DNA of 64,000 nucleotides from an uncultured Bacteroidia bacterium (GTDB lineage Bacteria; Bacteroidota; Bacteroidia; NS11-12g; UBA9320): NCBI GenBank assembly GCA_943789165.1, contig CALSTB010000004.1, positions 62,001 to 126,000 of the forward strand, read 5' to 3'. Shown piece by piece: positions 24,104 to 33,807 of this stretch (position 1 is its first letter; each line of letters starts with the position of its first letter). The notes under the pieces were generated by a model. It saw only the letters and a program-made list of their open reading frames with translations, ran no database searches and was not told where the DNA came from. The position numbers and the translations under genes were made by a program.

Positions 24104-24111
24104 TACCTTTG
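24104..24111 (+). promoter_or_regulatory. -7 promoter element of pckA (TACCTTTG)
   Basis: A perfect TAnnTTTG match 41 bp before the ATG. A TTTG at 24088-24091 upstream is closer than the usual spacing, so the -33 element is uncertain. Confidence 0.5.
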
Positions 24112-24152
24112 CCACCTTTAAAAATTGAAGTAAAACAGTAAAAAGAGATTTC

Positions 24153-25745
24153 ATGAAAAATCATCCAATTATTGATCAAATCATTGACAATTCGGCTGAG
24201 GCTTTTATCAACTTAACTCCAGACGAATTAATCGACCATGCTTTACAGAATAACGAAGGTAAGTTAACCTCAACTGGTGCTTTAGCAGCAGATACAGGAG
24301 AGTTTACAGGTCGATCGCCTAAAGATAAATTTGTTGTAAAAGACGACATCACAAGAGACACAGTTTGGTGGGGAAGCATCAATCAACCCATTGAGCCAGC
24401 TAAATTTGATTCATTACTTGACAAAGTAATCAATCACTATTCTGGTAAGCGTATTTACGTGAGAGACGCTTTTGCATGTGCTGATCCAAATTACAGAATG
24501 AACATTGGTGTAGTCACTGAGTCTGCGTACCAAAACTTATTCGCCAACAACCTTTTCCTTCGCCCAACTGCAGAAGAAGCCGTAAACCAAACACCAGAAT
24601 GGTTGGTAATTGCTGCGCCAAGTTTTATGGCGAATGCGGAAGTGGATGGAACACGTCAACACAACTTTACCATTGTCAACTTCACCAAAAAAATCATTTT
24701 GATTGGTGGAAGTGGATATACAGGTGAGTTGAAAAAAGGTATTTTCTCTGTATTGAATTACACGCTTCCTGAAGACGAAGGCGTTCTTTCGATGCATTGT
24801 TCAGCCAACATCGGCAAAGACGGTGATACCTCTATTTTCTTTGGATTATCAGGAACGGGTAAAACAACCTTATCCGCAGATCCAGACAGAAGACTAATCG
24901 GTGACGACGAGCACGGATGGGCTGATAATTCAGTGTTTAATTTCGAAGGTGGCTGTTATGCAAAATGTATCGACTTAACTGAAGAAAAAGAGCCACAAAT
25001 TTGGAATGCCATCAAACGAGGCGCATTGGTTGAAAACGTGAGATTCTTCGAAGGAACGAATGAGGTCAACTACGAAGATGTTTCAGTTACACAAAACACA
25101 CGTGTAGCGTATCCAATAGATCATATCGACAATATTGCCGTGCCTTCAGTGGGCGGTGAACCTAAAAATATTTTCTTTTTAACGGCAGATGCCTTTGGTG
25201 TTTTACCTCCAATTTCGAAGCTAACTCCAGGTCAAGCTGGGTATCACTTTATTAGTGGTTACACTGCTAAGGTTGCTGGTACAGAAGCAGGAGTTGAAGA
25301 TCCTGAAGCTACTTTTAGTGCTTGTTTCGGCGCAGCATTTTTACCATTGCATCCTGCTAAGTATGCGGCAATGCTAGGAGATAAAATGCGTGCATCGAAT
25401 GTAAACGTTTGGTTGGTTAATACTGGCTGGAGCGGTGGACCATTTGGTGTTGGTAAACGAATGAGCTTGAAATATACTAGAGCTATGATTACTGCTGCAC
25501 TAAATGGCGAGCTAGACAATGTGGAATACACAAATCATCCAGTTTTTGGATTGGCGATGCCAACTACTTGTCCAAACGTACCTACAGAAGTGTTAAATCC
25601 AAGAAATACGTGGGCCGACAAAGCCAACTACGATACAAAAGCAAATCACTTAGCTGGATTGTTTAACAACAACTTTAAAAAATACGAAGAAGGTTCAAAC
25701 GACGAAATCAAGTCGGCAGCACCTCAAGCTACTTCGGTCGCTTAA
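24153..25745 (+). CDS. pckA: Phosphoenolpyruvate carboxykinase (ATP)
   Basis: The protein has 530 residues. The substrate-binding RSPKDK is at 54-59, the P-loop GLSGTGKTT at 231-239 and the kinase-2 LIGDDEHGW at 248-256. It catalyses oxaloacetate plus ATP to PEP, the first step of gluconeogenesis. The length matches the ATP-type family, not the GTP type. It is a single-gene unit with its own promoter element and terminator. Confidence 0.97.
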   Translation: MKNHPIIDQIIDNSAEAFINLTPDELIDHALQNNEGKLTSTGALAADTGEFTGRSPKDKFVVKDDITRDTVWWGSINQPIEPAKFDSLLDKVINHYSGKRIYVRDAFACADPNYRMNIGVVTESAYQNLFANNLFLRPTAEEAVNQTPEWLVIAAPSFMANAEVDGTRQHNFTIVNFTKKIILIGGSGYTGELKKGIFSVLNYTLPEDEGVLSMHCSANIGKDGDTSIFFGLSGTGKTTLSADPDRRLIGDDEHGWADNSVFNFEGGCYAKCIDLTEEKEPQIWNAIKRGALVENVRFFEGTNEVNYEDVSVTQNTRVAYPIDHIDNIAVPSVGGEPKNIFFLTADAFGVLPPISKLTPGQAGYHFISGYTAKVAGTEAGVEDPEATFSACFGAAFLPLHPAKYAAMLGDKMRASNVNVWLVNTGWSGGPFGVGKRMSLKYTRAMITAALNGELDNVEYTNHPVFGLAMPTTCPNVPTEVLNPRNTWADKANYDTKANHLAGLFNNNFKKYEEGSNDEIKSAAPQATSVA

Positions 25746-25766
25746 TTCGATATTAATAATAATTGA

Positions 25767-25799
25767 AAAGGCTGTTTCTTTACGAAGCAGCCTTTTTTT
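25767..25799 (+). terminator. Rho-independent terminator of pckA
   Basis: Stem AAAGGCTG...CAGCCTTT with an inner TTC/GAA pairing, closing with TTTTTTT, located 22 bp past the pckA stop. The opposite strand also carries an A/T-flanked stem, so it may serve the convergent SRPBCC gene as well. Confidence 0.8.
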
Positions 25800-26277
25800 A
25801 TTTGTCATTCAAAATACCCAACCAAAGGTCTGATTCTGCATAGTGTTTAATGACCTGATTGCGCTGCTTTAAAAGCTTTGTCATATACCTTTTTAAAAAC
25901 AATGCATCAGCCAATCTACCCAATATACCCAACGGGGAGACGTAGGAAAACACGTCCTTAACGCTTGTGTCGTGTTCTGTTGCAGCGAAAGTATGTTGAT
26001 GTGTAAACGACTTGAAAGCCCGATCAACCATTTCATCGGTAAAGGTGTGCGGGTAAGTATAAGCCGTGATTTTTGATGTTAACATTTGCCGAATGCCAAA
26101 GTGCGAGGCCCGCCAAGTAACTGTTTCTCCTAAACCTATTAACCCAGATGTTTTGCCTGCGAAGGCTTGTTCTTTGGTCTGATGCGTTGATATCATATGT
26201 AGATCAATGCTGCGACTTAAATCAAACACGCGTTCGATAGGTGCGTTTATGTATGTTTCTAATGTAATCGTTGGCAA
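25798..26277 (-). CDS. SRPBCC (START-like) family protein
   Basis: The protein has 159 residues. The opening TLETYINAPIERVFDLSRSIDLHMIS is the typical first strand and helix of the polyketide-cyclase/START fold, and the closing long helix is near 135-155. It presumably binds a small hydrophobic ligand. It is last in a run of five small minus-strand genes (27915 to 25798). Confidence 0.8.
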   Translation of the reverse strand: MPTITLETYINAPIERVFDLSRSIDLHMISTHQTKEQAFAGKTSGLIGLGETVTWRASHFGIRQMLTSKITAYTYPHTFTDEMVDRAFKSFTHQHTFAATEHDTSVKDVFSYVSPLGILGRLADALFLKRYMTKLLKQRNQVIKHYAESDLWLGILNDK

Positions 26278-26283
26278 ATCCGG

Positions 26284-26625
26284 TTATTTGTCTGACCAAA
26301 CTGCCAATTCGTTACCCGAGGGATCTTTAAAGTGGAAGCGACGTCCACCTGGAAAATCGAATATTGGTTTCGTTATTTTACCGCCTGACTTTTTAATTCT
26401 TTTTTTAATGGCTTTTAAATCTTCGTGGTACAAAACCACAAGTGCTCCCTTTTTTATAGGTTTTTTCGTTAATTCAAAACCGCCATGTAATCCGCTGTTT
26501 TCAAACGCTGCGTATTTAGAACCATAATCGGTAAATACCCAATCAAAGGCTTCGCTGTAAAAGGCTTTAATCGCTTTAAGTTTGGTCGCTTTGAACTCGA
26601 TGTAGTTTATGTGGTTGTTTGTCAT
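26284..26625 (-). CDS. VOC-superfamily (glyoxalase-like) protein
   Basis: The protein has 113 residues of beta-alpha-beta-beta-beta modules: HINYIEFKATKLKAIKAFYSEAFDWVF, then FHFKDPSGNELAVWSD with the usual DP.GN.L..W end. This is a small glyoxalase/dioxygenase-type metal protein of unknown substrate. It overlaps the DinB-like gene upstream by 4 bp (ATGA). Confidence 0.85.
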   Translation of the reverse strand: MTNNHINYIEFKATKLKAIKAFYSEAFDWVFTDYGSKYAAFENSGLHGGFELTKKPIKKGALVVLYHEDLKAIKKRIKKSGGKITKPIFDFPGGRRFHFKDPSGNELAVWSDK

Positions 26626-27101
26626 ATTGTTGATGGTAATTGTACCATTTTTTTAATTAATGAGATTTGGCCAAGGTGATAATAACTATGCTCAATCATG
26701 GCGTCTATATTTCGAGCATATTTCCCGTAGTCTTCTTTTACAAAAACGTCGTCAAGTCGTTCGTTCGGCAATGCTTCAACATGCTTGGCAAAGGTTTCTG
26801 CGTTTTGAAACAAACGTTGTTTCATATCTTGCCACGCTCTGTCGTTTTCTATAGGCGGCATATCAAAACTAAATTTATCCCGAATGTCAAGACTTCCCTG
26901 TTCGAAAAAATGATTTAACCCTGCAATGTAATAATCAATGTGAAAGGTTAAGAGGGCAATCGTATTTAAAGTCGAAACTTTTGTCGTGGCCTGTTCAATG
27001 GTAACATCTTCCAGTTGGTCTTGGAAGTTGGTGTTTGCTATCCACTTTCCGTTTAGCAACACCTCTCTAAATCTATTGGCGAGTTGTTTGGATGTTTGCA
27101 T
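26622..27101 (-). CDS. DinB/DUF1572-like four-helix protein
   Basis: The protein has 159 residues, all helical. The metal-ligand histidines of the DinB fold are visible as FHIDYY near residue 53 and EHSYYHLGQISLIKK near 135-150. DinB-like proteins are metal-binding thiol-S-transferase relatives (BshC/YfiT type). It has a 4 bp overlap with the VOC gene and a 9 bp gap from the glyoxalase-like gene upstream. Confidence 0.8.
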   Translation of the reverse strand: MQTSKQLANRFREVLLNGKWIANTNFQDQLEDVTIEQATTKVSTLNTIALLTFHIDYYIAGLNHFFEQGSLDIRDKFSFDMPPIENDRAWQDMKQRLFQNAETFAKHVEALPNERLDDVFVKEDYGKYARNIDAMIEHSYYHLGQISLIKKMVQLPSTI

Positions 27102-27110
27102 AATTGGCGT

Positions 27111-27518
27111 TTAATCTTGAGGCATTTTACTCATGTCCATATAGAATATTTCCCAGGTATGTCCGTCGAAGTCTTCAACCGTGCGGACTTGCATAAAACC
27201 GTGATCTATCAAAGCTTTGGACTCTTTGCCACCAGCTGCCAGACCCGCATCAGCTACTTCATTCATTTTGTCTATACTATCAACTGTTAAAGCAAGTATG
27301 CCAGCGATATTATTTTCAGTATCAGCGATGGGTTTTGAAGTAAAACTTGCGAAACGCTCATGCGTCATAGCCATGACAAAGATGGTTTCACTCCACACAA
27401 GACACGTTGCAGACTCATCCGAGAAATTTGGGTTGATTGTGAAGCCCATGGCTTCATAAAATGCCTTGGACTTATTGAGGTCTTTTACTGCGAAATTGAT
27501 AAATATTTGAGAAGCCAT
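27111..27518 (-). CDS. VOC-family glyoxalase-like protein
   Basis: The protein has 135 residues. It opens QIFINFAVKDLNKSKAFYEAMGFTIN and contains GFMQVRTVEDFDGHTWEIFYMD, the His/Glu-type VOC end. It is probably a bleomycin-resistance/lactoylglutathione-lyase-like metal protein. It is in the same minus-strand cluster as the DinB-like and other VOC genes. Confidence 0.87.
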   Translation of the reverse strand: MASQIFINFAVKDLNKSKAFYEAMGFTINPNFSDESATCLVWSETIFVMAMTHERFASFTSKPIADTENNIAGILALTVDSIDKMNEVADAGLAAGGKESKALIDHGFMQVRTVEDFDGHTWEIFYMDMSKMPQD

Positions 27519-27543
27519 TGTCTTTTTTTATTACCCAAATATA

Positions 27544-27915
27544 CTAGTCCAACCCCGCTTTTGTGAAAATATCTTGAAGGTCATTTGGGATAGGATAGGG
27601 CTTGAGGGGAGGAACATTACTACCTCCTGGGTTGCCAATAGGAACCTTCCCCACAAAGGATTTAACACCACCAAAAAGCAATCTCGGAATCTGCCCAAAT
27701 ACTTCCTTGACACTTTTAATGCGTATGCCGAATAATAGCATTTTCCAATGTACATGGTTATGCGCAAACGGGTATTGTTGACCGATAATATGTGCCCTTT
27801 CTAAGTGATGCCAGGCCTTTTGTAAATCACCTTGTTTTAAAACGTGCTCGTATTCGTGAAGTTCTTCTTCAAAATATGGTCTTAAAGCTGAGGGTAGTGT
27901 GGTGTTGAATTTCAT
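27544..27915 (-). CDS. DUF3703 family protein
   Basis: The protein has 123 residues. ERAHIIGQQYPFAHNHVHWKMLLFGI and VPIGNPGGSNVPPLKPYPIPNDL are the DUF3703 signature, with many His residues in the first half. The biochemical role is unknown. The gene leads the small minus-strand cluster down to 25798. Confidence 0.8.
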   Translation of the reverse strand: MKFNTTLPSALRPYFEEELHEYEHVLKQGDLQKAWHHLERAHIIGQQYPFAHNHVHWKMLLFGIRIKSVKEVFGQIPRLLFGGVKSFVGKVPIGNPGGSNVPPLKPYPIPNDLQDIFTKAGLD

Positions 27916-28109
27916 AAAATTTTACATTTCGTTTGGATCTTTTGAGCAGTGATTAAACGAAACAAAATTAATGAATGAGATGTAATGCGTCTTATAGGCA
28001 AGAGGTTTTATTCAGCCTAAAACAAGACTCAGTCTATTGTAAACAATTTACATAACGACATATATAATTCAAGATTACTAATGTCGTTTACTTCCTGAAT
28101 ATTGGTGAA
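27916..28109. other. Intergenic stretch between two minus-strand genes
   Basis: An AT-rich stretch of 194 bp between the DUF3703 gene and the unknown gene at 28110. I see no tRNA, hairpin with T-run or repeat, only the expected upstream region of DUF3703. Confidence 0.4.
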
Positions 28110-28529
28110 TCAATTGAAAAAATGCACCTGTGATGCATCTGCAATTATCTGAACAGGTTTAGGAAATTCTGCGTGAAGTATCATTGAGTTGGTGTGGTGG
28201 TGTTCCAAATCAGCCAATTTGTTACGGTTCAACAATACCACAGTTGATCGACCATGATGGTCGTGTTTGTCTAAAATCGTGGTGCGGTTAAAGTCGCACT
28301 GCCAATGTGTTTCTCCCATCTCTTCAGTATACGATACATTGATGGTTGGTACTTTGAAATAGTTGTGCTCACCTATGTTTTCGAAATCAAAGACTATCCG
28401 TACGAGGCCACCTTCGAAAAGTAGATCTTCATCTGTAATTCCCATATCCGCGAATGTGATGTTGCCAGAAGTTGGTTCGTCGAAAAATACTTTAATCTCG
28501 CCTTGATTGATGTCTGTTTTAAATGCCAT
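28110..28529 (-). CDS. Hypothetical protein, 139 residues
   Basis: A soluble beta-rich protein with acidic N-terminal half and His-rich segments (LDKHDHHGRSTVVLL, DLEHHHTNSMILHAEF). The family is not recognised. Clustered histidines could bind a metal. The start at 28529 is clear; the gene stands alone, divergent from yidC with 259 bp between, which carries the yidC promoter element and nothing else visible. Confidence 0.6.
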   Translation of the reverse strand: MAFKTDINQGEIKVFFDEPTSGNITFADMGITDEDLLFEGGLVRIVFDFENIGEHNYFKVPTINVSYTEEMGETHWQCDFNRTTILDKHDHHGRSTVVLLNRNKLADLEHHHTNSMILHAEFPKPVQIIADASQVHFFN

Positions 28530-28760
28530 GTTTTTGTTTTATGTGTTTTAAATAAAGTTGAAAGGTATTTCAAAAGCGGACGAAGCTTCTGGATAAATTT
28601 CACTTTTAGATATGATTGTTGACAATGGTGGCTCAATGAAATCTCCAATTGGATGCTTCATTTAGACGAAAAACCAATTGTTATTCTTGTTGTTGGTAGA
28701 TAATTAGTATGTCTCCATTGTGATTTTGGTAATTCCTGTGTCATGCCAAGTGGAAAATCA

Positions 28761-28768
28761 TACCTTTG
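28761..28768 (+). promoter_or_regulatory. -7 promoter element of yidC (TACCTTTG)
   Basis: A perfect TAnnTTTG match 20 bp upstream of the ATG at 28789, the same sequence as the pckA element. No well-spaced -33 TTTG is evident. Confidence 0.5.
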
Positions 28769-28788
28769 CAGCCCGAAAAAAGAAATGA

Positions 28789-30633
28789 ATGGATAAGAAT
28801 TCGATCATCGGTTATGTGCTCATATTTGTCATCTTCGCTGGATGGCTGATGTACAGCTCAAATAAAACTGAATTAGAACAACAGGCTTTTGAAAAAGAGC
28901 AATTACGCGCAGATTCGATCGCTAAAGAGGCTACCATAGATTCTTTAAAGCGAGCGGCCGAAGTGGCGAAAAATGCTCCACAGACAACTACAGAAGCTGT
29001 ACAAGAGGCGGCTGTGGCAACAGTGGTTGATACAACTCCAGAAGTTGTTGCATTACCAGAAACGTTTTATGGAATTAACAATGCCAAAATAGACATCCAG
29101 TTCACAAGTAAAGGTGGGTCGGTGAATAAGGTTGTGTTAACCGAATATCAGCGCGCCGATTCAACTCCTTTGGTTCTGATCGAACCTGGCAGCAACAACT
29201 TTTCGTATACCATTCCGTTAAAATCTGGTGTTGTCGAAACCAAGAATTTAGATTTTACGGTAAAAGAAAAAAGCGATAACCACATCACACTGGAGCATAA
29301 GTTCAGTACAGGAGGTTCTATCGAACAAACCTATACCTTGAATGAAGGCTACTTAGTGGACTACGCGTTTAGGTTAGTCGACTTGCAAGAAAACATCGCA
29401 CGAAAACACAATTCATATTCATTGGCTTGGGACATGCGTTTGCCTTTGCAAGAGCGCAAGCTTGCTAACGAACGTCGTGTTTCAACGGTGTATTATAAGT
29501 ATAAGTCTGAAGACGAACCGGATAATTTGTCTGAGACAAGCGACGACGACGATAACTTACAAGCAGGTATTCAATGGCTGGCATTCAAGCAACAGTTTTT
29601 TATGTCGACGTTGATTTTTCCTGAAGGTTTAGAAGAATCAGGTACAACGATTTCAGTCGAGAAACCAGAAAACGTGGAGTATGTAGGTGAAATGGTTGCA
29701 GATCTTTCATTGCCGTATTCGTTTAATACTTCAGACGAACAGAACATGCAGTGGTACTTCGGACCGAATCATTATAAAACGTTAAAGAAATTTGATATGG
29801 GTCTTGAGGGAACCATACAACTCGGTCACTGGACTTTCAGTTGGGTGAATAAAGCGGTAGTAATTCCAGTATTTCATTGGTTGTCTAAATCGATTAAGAG
29901 TTACGGTCTTATCATCTTGTTGTTAACCTTGATGATCAAGTTGGTCTTAATCTTCCCAATGTACAAGAGTTATTTGTCGACGGCGAAGATGAAACTGTTG
30001 AAGCCGGAACTTGAGGAAATTAAAGAAAAGGCCAACGGTGACATGACTAAGGTACAGCAAGAACAAATGAAGCTGTATAGGAAGGTGGGCGTTAGTCCAT
30101 TTGGTGGTTGCTTACCTCAGTTGGTACAGTTGCCAATCTTGATTGCCTTGTTCAGATTCTTCCCAAGTAGTATCGAACTACGACAAAAGAGTTTCTTGTG
30201 GGCGAAGGATTTAAGTACCTACGATGAATGGTTGAAATTAGGATTCGAAATCCCACTCTTGGGTGATAGCCACATTAGTTTGTTTACTTTATTGATGGCT
30301 GCATCGTCATTGTTATATACGATCTACAACCAGCAAAGTCAAGCAGGTATGAACAACCAAATGAAGTACATCATGTACCTCATGCCGGTTATGTTGTTCT
30401 TCTGGTTCAATAGCTACGCTGCAGGTTTAAGTTATTACTATTTCTTAGCTAACATGATTACGTTTGGTCAAAACTTTATCTTCAGTAAATTCATTGTGGA
30501 TGAAGACAAACTACGTTTACAAATGGAAGCCAACAAGAAAAAGAAGGTAACTGTGAAACAGTCACGATTCCAAAAGAAATTGGAAGAGATGGCTAAGAAA
30601 CGAGGAGTAGATCCTAAGAAACTTAAGCGATAG
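28789..30633 (+). CDS. yidC: Membrane protein insertase YidC
   Basis: The protein has 614 residues, the usual Bacteroidota length. TM1 is at residues 5-21, a large periplasmic beta-sandwich spans about 70-345, and the insertase core with five TM segments follows (LIILLLTLMIKLVLIFP, the conserved GCLPQLVQLPILIALFRFF, and ending MYLMPVMLFFWFNSYAAGLSYYY). The basic Lys-rich C-terminal tail is typical for ribosome contact. It inserts and folds inner-membrane proteins, alone or with SecYEG. Confidence 0.96.
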   Translation: MDKNSIIGYVLIFVIFAGWLMYSSNKTELEQQAFEKEQLRADSIAKEATIDSLKRAAEVAKNAPQTTTEAVQEAAVATVVDTTPEVVALPETFYGINNAKIDIQFTSKGGSVNKVVLTEYQRADSTPLVLIEPGSNNFSYTIPLKSGVVETKNLDFTVKEKSDNHITLEHKFSTGGSIEQTYTLNEGYLVDYAFRLVDLQENIARKHNSYSLAWDMRLPLQERKLANERRVSTVYYKYKSEDEPDNLSETSDDDDNLQAGIQWLAFKQQFFMSTLIFPEGLEESGTTISVEKPENVEYVGEMVADLSLPYSFNTSDEQNMQWYFGPNHYKTLKKFDMGLEGTIQLGHWTFSWVNKAVVIPVFHWLSKSIKSYGLIILLLTLMIKLVLIFPMYKSYLSTAKMKLLKPELEEIKEKANGDMTKVQQEQMKLYRKVGVSPFGGCLPQLVQLPILIALFRFFPSSIELRQKSFLWAKDLSTYDEWLKLGFEIPLLGDSHISLFTLLMAASSLLYTIYNQQSQAGMNNQMKYIMYLMPVMLFFWFNSYAAGLSYYYFLANMITFGQNFIFSKFIVDEDKLRLQMEANKKKKVTVKQSRFQKKLEEMAKKRGVDPKKLKR

Positions 30634-30634
30634 T

Positions 30635-31777
30635 TTAACCTTTTTCGAGTTTTCTAAAACGCTCAAGCCATTCTTTATTGGTAAGGCTTAATTTGGTGTT
30701 GTAATTCATCGTCCAAAACTGTGAAACCGCATGTTGTATGGGGATGTTGGTCAACGATTGGTCACGTAAAAAGTGTACCAATTTTAGCATGCGAAATCCA
30801 TTGAGCCAACGATAGATGGCCTGTCTGAATAACACATCTGATTTGGTTTGTTTTGTGAATTGTATGAGGGCTTTTTGAAACTTCTGATGCGTCAAAAACA
30901 GTTGAATGTCAGTGGGCATTTGGTTCACGTCTAAACCAGTTTCCATTGTAGCCTTCTCTATCAATTGGATACACTTTCGAATCTCAGCATAAATCGTTGG
31001 ATGATATGTGTAATACGTTTTGCAAATACTTTCGTCAAACTTGGCAACGGCATGACCTGTCCCAAACGGTACTCTGTCAGACGTCCTAGACGACGGATAC
31101 ACCACACAATTGTTTATTTCAAAAACCTGTCGATAAGGTATCAGTTTATGTAGAAAGTAAAAGTCTTCTCCAGCCTTTCGTTGGTTCATGCCTCCAAATT
31201 GTTGATAGGTGTCGGCACGCACTGCCATGGAAGAGCCGATCGTTTGGTAGGCATAAGGATATCCTGTGTATTTCAATCCTTGATAATGATAGCGAAGGAA
31301 TAACTCATAGTCGACAATCGCCTCTGAAGACAGGTTGTTGTGCTCAAAGTAAATGGTTGCTACATCATGATTTGGATTTGCTTCAAACGCATCTTCGATG
31401 GCCGTCAGATAGTTCTCAGTACAGGTGCAGTCGGCATCATAACAAATTAGAATGCTGTCGTGTTTGCCTTCTGCCAATTCAAAGCCGTGGTCCATTCCTG
31501 TTTTGCGTGCGTTTCCAACACCAGCTATTTTGTTTGGAACGTCTTTGATATTAAGGATTTCTAACTCTATCCATGCGGGTTTGGTGCTTTGCCAGTTTCT
31601 GATTTCTTGAAGACTCCGCTCATTTTGTTGGATGACAGCTGGTTCGCAGTCCAGTTCTGAATTGACAACAACAATAACCGTAACGGGTAGGGTAGGAGGA
31701 TTGCAATCAGCGATGCTTTGCAAACTTGAAACAACATTCGGTTCATTATAGCAAGGTATGACAACGAATAGTTTCAC
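30635..31777 (-). CDS. Family 2 glycosyltransferase
   Basis: The protein has 380 residues from the GTG at 31777, which starts V/M-K-L-F-V-V-I-P-C-Y-N-E-P, the GT2 beginning. The frame is open further to 31822, but that overlaps pdxH. The DxD-like element is ICYDADCTCTENYL, and the acceptor part is YQTIGSSMAVRADTYQQFGGM then GEDFYFLHKL. It transfers a sugar from a nucleotide-sugar, target unknown. It ends 1 bp from the yidC stop, convergently, and starts 17 bp after pdxH. Confidence 0.87.
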   Translation of the reverse strand: MKLFVVIPCYNEPNVVSSLQSIADCNPPTLPVTVIVVVNSELDCEPAVIQQNERSLQEIRNWQSTKPAWIELEILNIKDVPNKIAGVGNARKTGMDHGFELAEGKHDSILICYDADCTCTENYLTAIEDAFEANPNHDVATIYFEHNNLSSEAIVDYELFLRYHYQGLKYTGYPYAYQTIGSSMAVRADTYQQFGGMNQRKAGEDFYFLHKLIPYRQVFEINNCVVYPSSRTSDRVPFGTGHAVAKFDESICKTYYTYHPTIYAEIRKCIQLIEKATMETGLDVNQMPTDIQLFLTHQKFQKALIQFTKQTKSDVLFRQAIYRWLNGFRMLKLVHFLRDQSLTNIPIQHAVSQFWTMNYNTKLSLTNKEWLERFRKLEKG

Positions 31778-31794
31778 AGAAATTGAGGATAAGG

Positions 31795-32424
31795 CTATGG
31801 ATACAAACGTGAACGCACCCACTGTCCGTTTTGATCGGTATACACCAATCGGTCGTGTAAGCGACTAGCGCGACCTTGCCAGAACTCAAAAGTATGTGGT
31901 TTGATGGCGTAACCTCCCCAATGTTCAGGTCGTTTAATAGGGTTGGATTTATAGAATTCCGTTAATTCTTGATACTTCGTGTCCAACTCCTCTCGATTTT
32001 TCATGGGAGCACTCTGTGTTGAGGCAATCGCCCCAATCTGGCTTTCCACCGGTCGGCTATAAAAGTACTCATCCGACATGTCAGCCGACACCTTGGTTGC
32101 TGTGCCATCGATTCTGACCTGCCTTTGTTGTTGACCCCAGAAGAACAAAATGGAAATATTTGGGTTGTGTGCCAACGCTTTGCCTTTCGCACTTAGATAG
32201 TTGGTGTAAAAAATAAATTCTTCGTTCAGTACTTCTTTGAGTAACACGATCCGAGTTTGCGGATGGTTGTTATCAGCAGTACTAATGGTCATAATGTTGG
32301 GCTCTGGTTCAGTTTGTTTGGCATCTTCAAACCAGCGTGCAAATAAATCAAATGGGTTGTTTCCTGCGTGATCTTCTAGCAGTTCAAATTTGTTGTAATC
32401 GACCCGTTGATCTTTTAAATCCAT
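31795..32424 (-). CDS. pdxH: Pyridoxamine 5'-phosphate oxidase
   Basis: The protein has 209 residues. The FMN-binding stretches are TISTADNNHPQTRIVLLKEV and FIFYTNYLSAKGKAL, then ILFFWGQQQRQVRIDGTATKV. The C-terminal PLP site is FEFWQGRASRLHDRLVYT, ending RLYP, as in the whole family. It oxidises pyridoxine/pyridoxamine phosphate to pyridoxal phosphate. It lies just behind ffh (2 bp gap). Confidence 0.96.
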   Translation of the reverse strand: MDLKDQRVDYNKFELLEDHAGNNPFDLFARWFEDAKQTEPEPNIMTISTADNNHPQTRIVLLKEVLNEEFIFYTNYLSAKGKALAHNPNISILFFWGQQQRQVRIDGTATKVSADMSDEYFYSRPVESQIGAIASTQSAPMKNREELDTKYQELTEFYKSNPIKRPEHWGGYAIKPHTFEFWQGRASRLHDRLVYTDQNGQWVRSRLYP

Positions 32425-32426
32425 GT

Positions 32427-33758
32427 TTACCTCCTTCCAAGTTTGGGCATATTCGGCATACGACGTCCAGGTTTCATTTTATTAAAACTCTTCATCATCT
32501 TGCGCATTTCGTCAAACTGCTTCATCAATTTGTTCACTTCGGTAATGCTGTTTCCACTACCGTTAGCAATACGTTTACGTCTTGATCCATCAATGATTTC
32601 AGGATTCTCACGTTCTTGAACTGTCATTGATTTTATGATTGCCTCAACTCCTTTGAAAGAGTCATCAGAAATGTCAACGTCCTTTATGGCTTTACCAACG
32701 CCAGGGATCATACCCATCAAATCCTTGATGTTCCCCATTTTTTTGATCTGCTCTAATTGTTTGAGGAAATCATCAAAGTTGAACTGATTCTTACGAATCT
32801 TCCGTTGAATGCGTTCTGCTTCTTCTTGGTCGTACGAATCTTGTGCTTTCTCAACAAGGGAAACAATGTCACCCATTCCCAAGATTCTGTTCGCCATACG
32901 GTCTGGATGGAAAACAGACAATGCATCCATTTTTTCACCGTTACTGACAAACTTTATAGGTTTGTTAACGACACTCTTTATAGATAGAGCAGCACCACCT
33001 CGTGTGTCACCGTCTAATTTCGTTAATACAACCCCACTAAAATCCAATACATCGTTAAAGGCTTTGGCTGTGTTCACGGCATCCTGACCAGTCATGGAAT
33101 CAACCACAAACAAAATCTCATTTGGGTTAACCGCTTTTTTAACGTCGCCAATTTCTTTCATCATCGCCTCATCAACACTTAACCGACCCGCGGTATCAAT
33201 GATGACTAGATTATGTTGATGTTGTTTGGCGTATTTGATTGCGTTTTTAGCAATGTCAACTGGGTTTTTATTGCCTTCCTCAGCGTAAACGGCAACTTCA
33301 ACCTGTTCTCCTAGTACTTTTAATTGATCAATCGCCGCTGGACGATATACGTCACCTGCCACCAACAAAGGATTCCGTCCCTTGCTTTTTATGTATCGCG
33401 CAAACTTACCCGAGAACGTCGTTTTACCCGATCCTTGTAAACCAGCTATTAAAATGACTGCAGGACTTCCAGATAGATTTACCTCTTCTGTTTTACCGCC
33501 AAGCAAATCGGTTAATTCGTCGCTAACAATTTTGGTCATTAATTGACCCGGTGAAACACTGGTCAATACATTTTGACCTAATGCTTCATCCTTTACTCTA
33601 TTGGTAAAGTCCTTGGCGATTTTATAGTTAACGTCGGCGTCGATAAGAGCACGACGAATGTCTTTCACCGTTTCCGCAACGTTAATTTCTGATATCGAAC
33701 CCTGGCCTTTTAGGGTCTTAAATGCTTTCTCTAACTTACTTGATAAATTATCGAACAT
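32427..33758 (-). CDS. ffh: Signal recognition particle GTPase Ffh
   Basis: The protein has 443 residues from the ATG at 33758, where the family opening MFDNLSSKLEKAFKTLKG begins. The frame is open 17 codons further upstream but without homology. The N domain is 1-95, G domain 96-300 with P-loop GLQGSGKTTFSGK (106-118), DTAGR and TKLDGDTRGG. The Met-rich M domain that binds 4.5S RNA and signal peptides covers about 320-430, with the basic tail RRMPNMPKLGRR. Confidence 0.96.
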   Translation of the reverse strand: MFDNLSSKLEKAFKTLKGQGSISEINVAETVKDIRRALIDADVNYKIAKDFTNRVKDEALGQNVLTSVSPGQLMTKIVSDELTDLLGGKTEEVNLSGSPAVILIAGLQGSGKTTFSGKFARYIKSKGRNPLLVAGDVYRPAAIDQLKVLGEQVEVAVYAEEGNKNPVDIAKNAIKYAKQHQHNLVIIDTAGRLSVDEAMMKEIGDVKKAVNPNEILFVVDSMTGQDAVNTAKAFNDVLDFSGVVLTKLDGDTRGGAALSIKSVVNKPIKFVSNGEKMDALSVFHPDRMANRILGMGDIVSLVEKAQDSYDQEEAERIQRKIRKNQFNFDDFLKQLEQIKKMGNIKDLMGMIPGVGKAIKDVDISDDSFKGVEAIIKSMTVQERENPEIIDGSRRKRIANGSGNSITEVNKLMKQFDEMRKMMKSFNKMKPGRRMPNMPKLGRR

Positions 33759-33807
33759 GGATGTAATTATTGGAGTGCAAACATAGCAAATACATAGGTA
33801 GAATAAC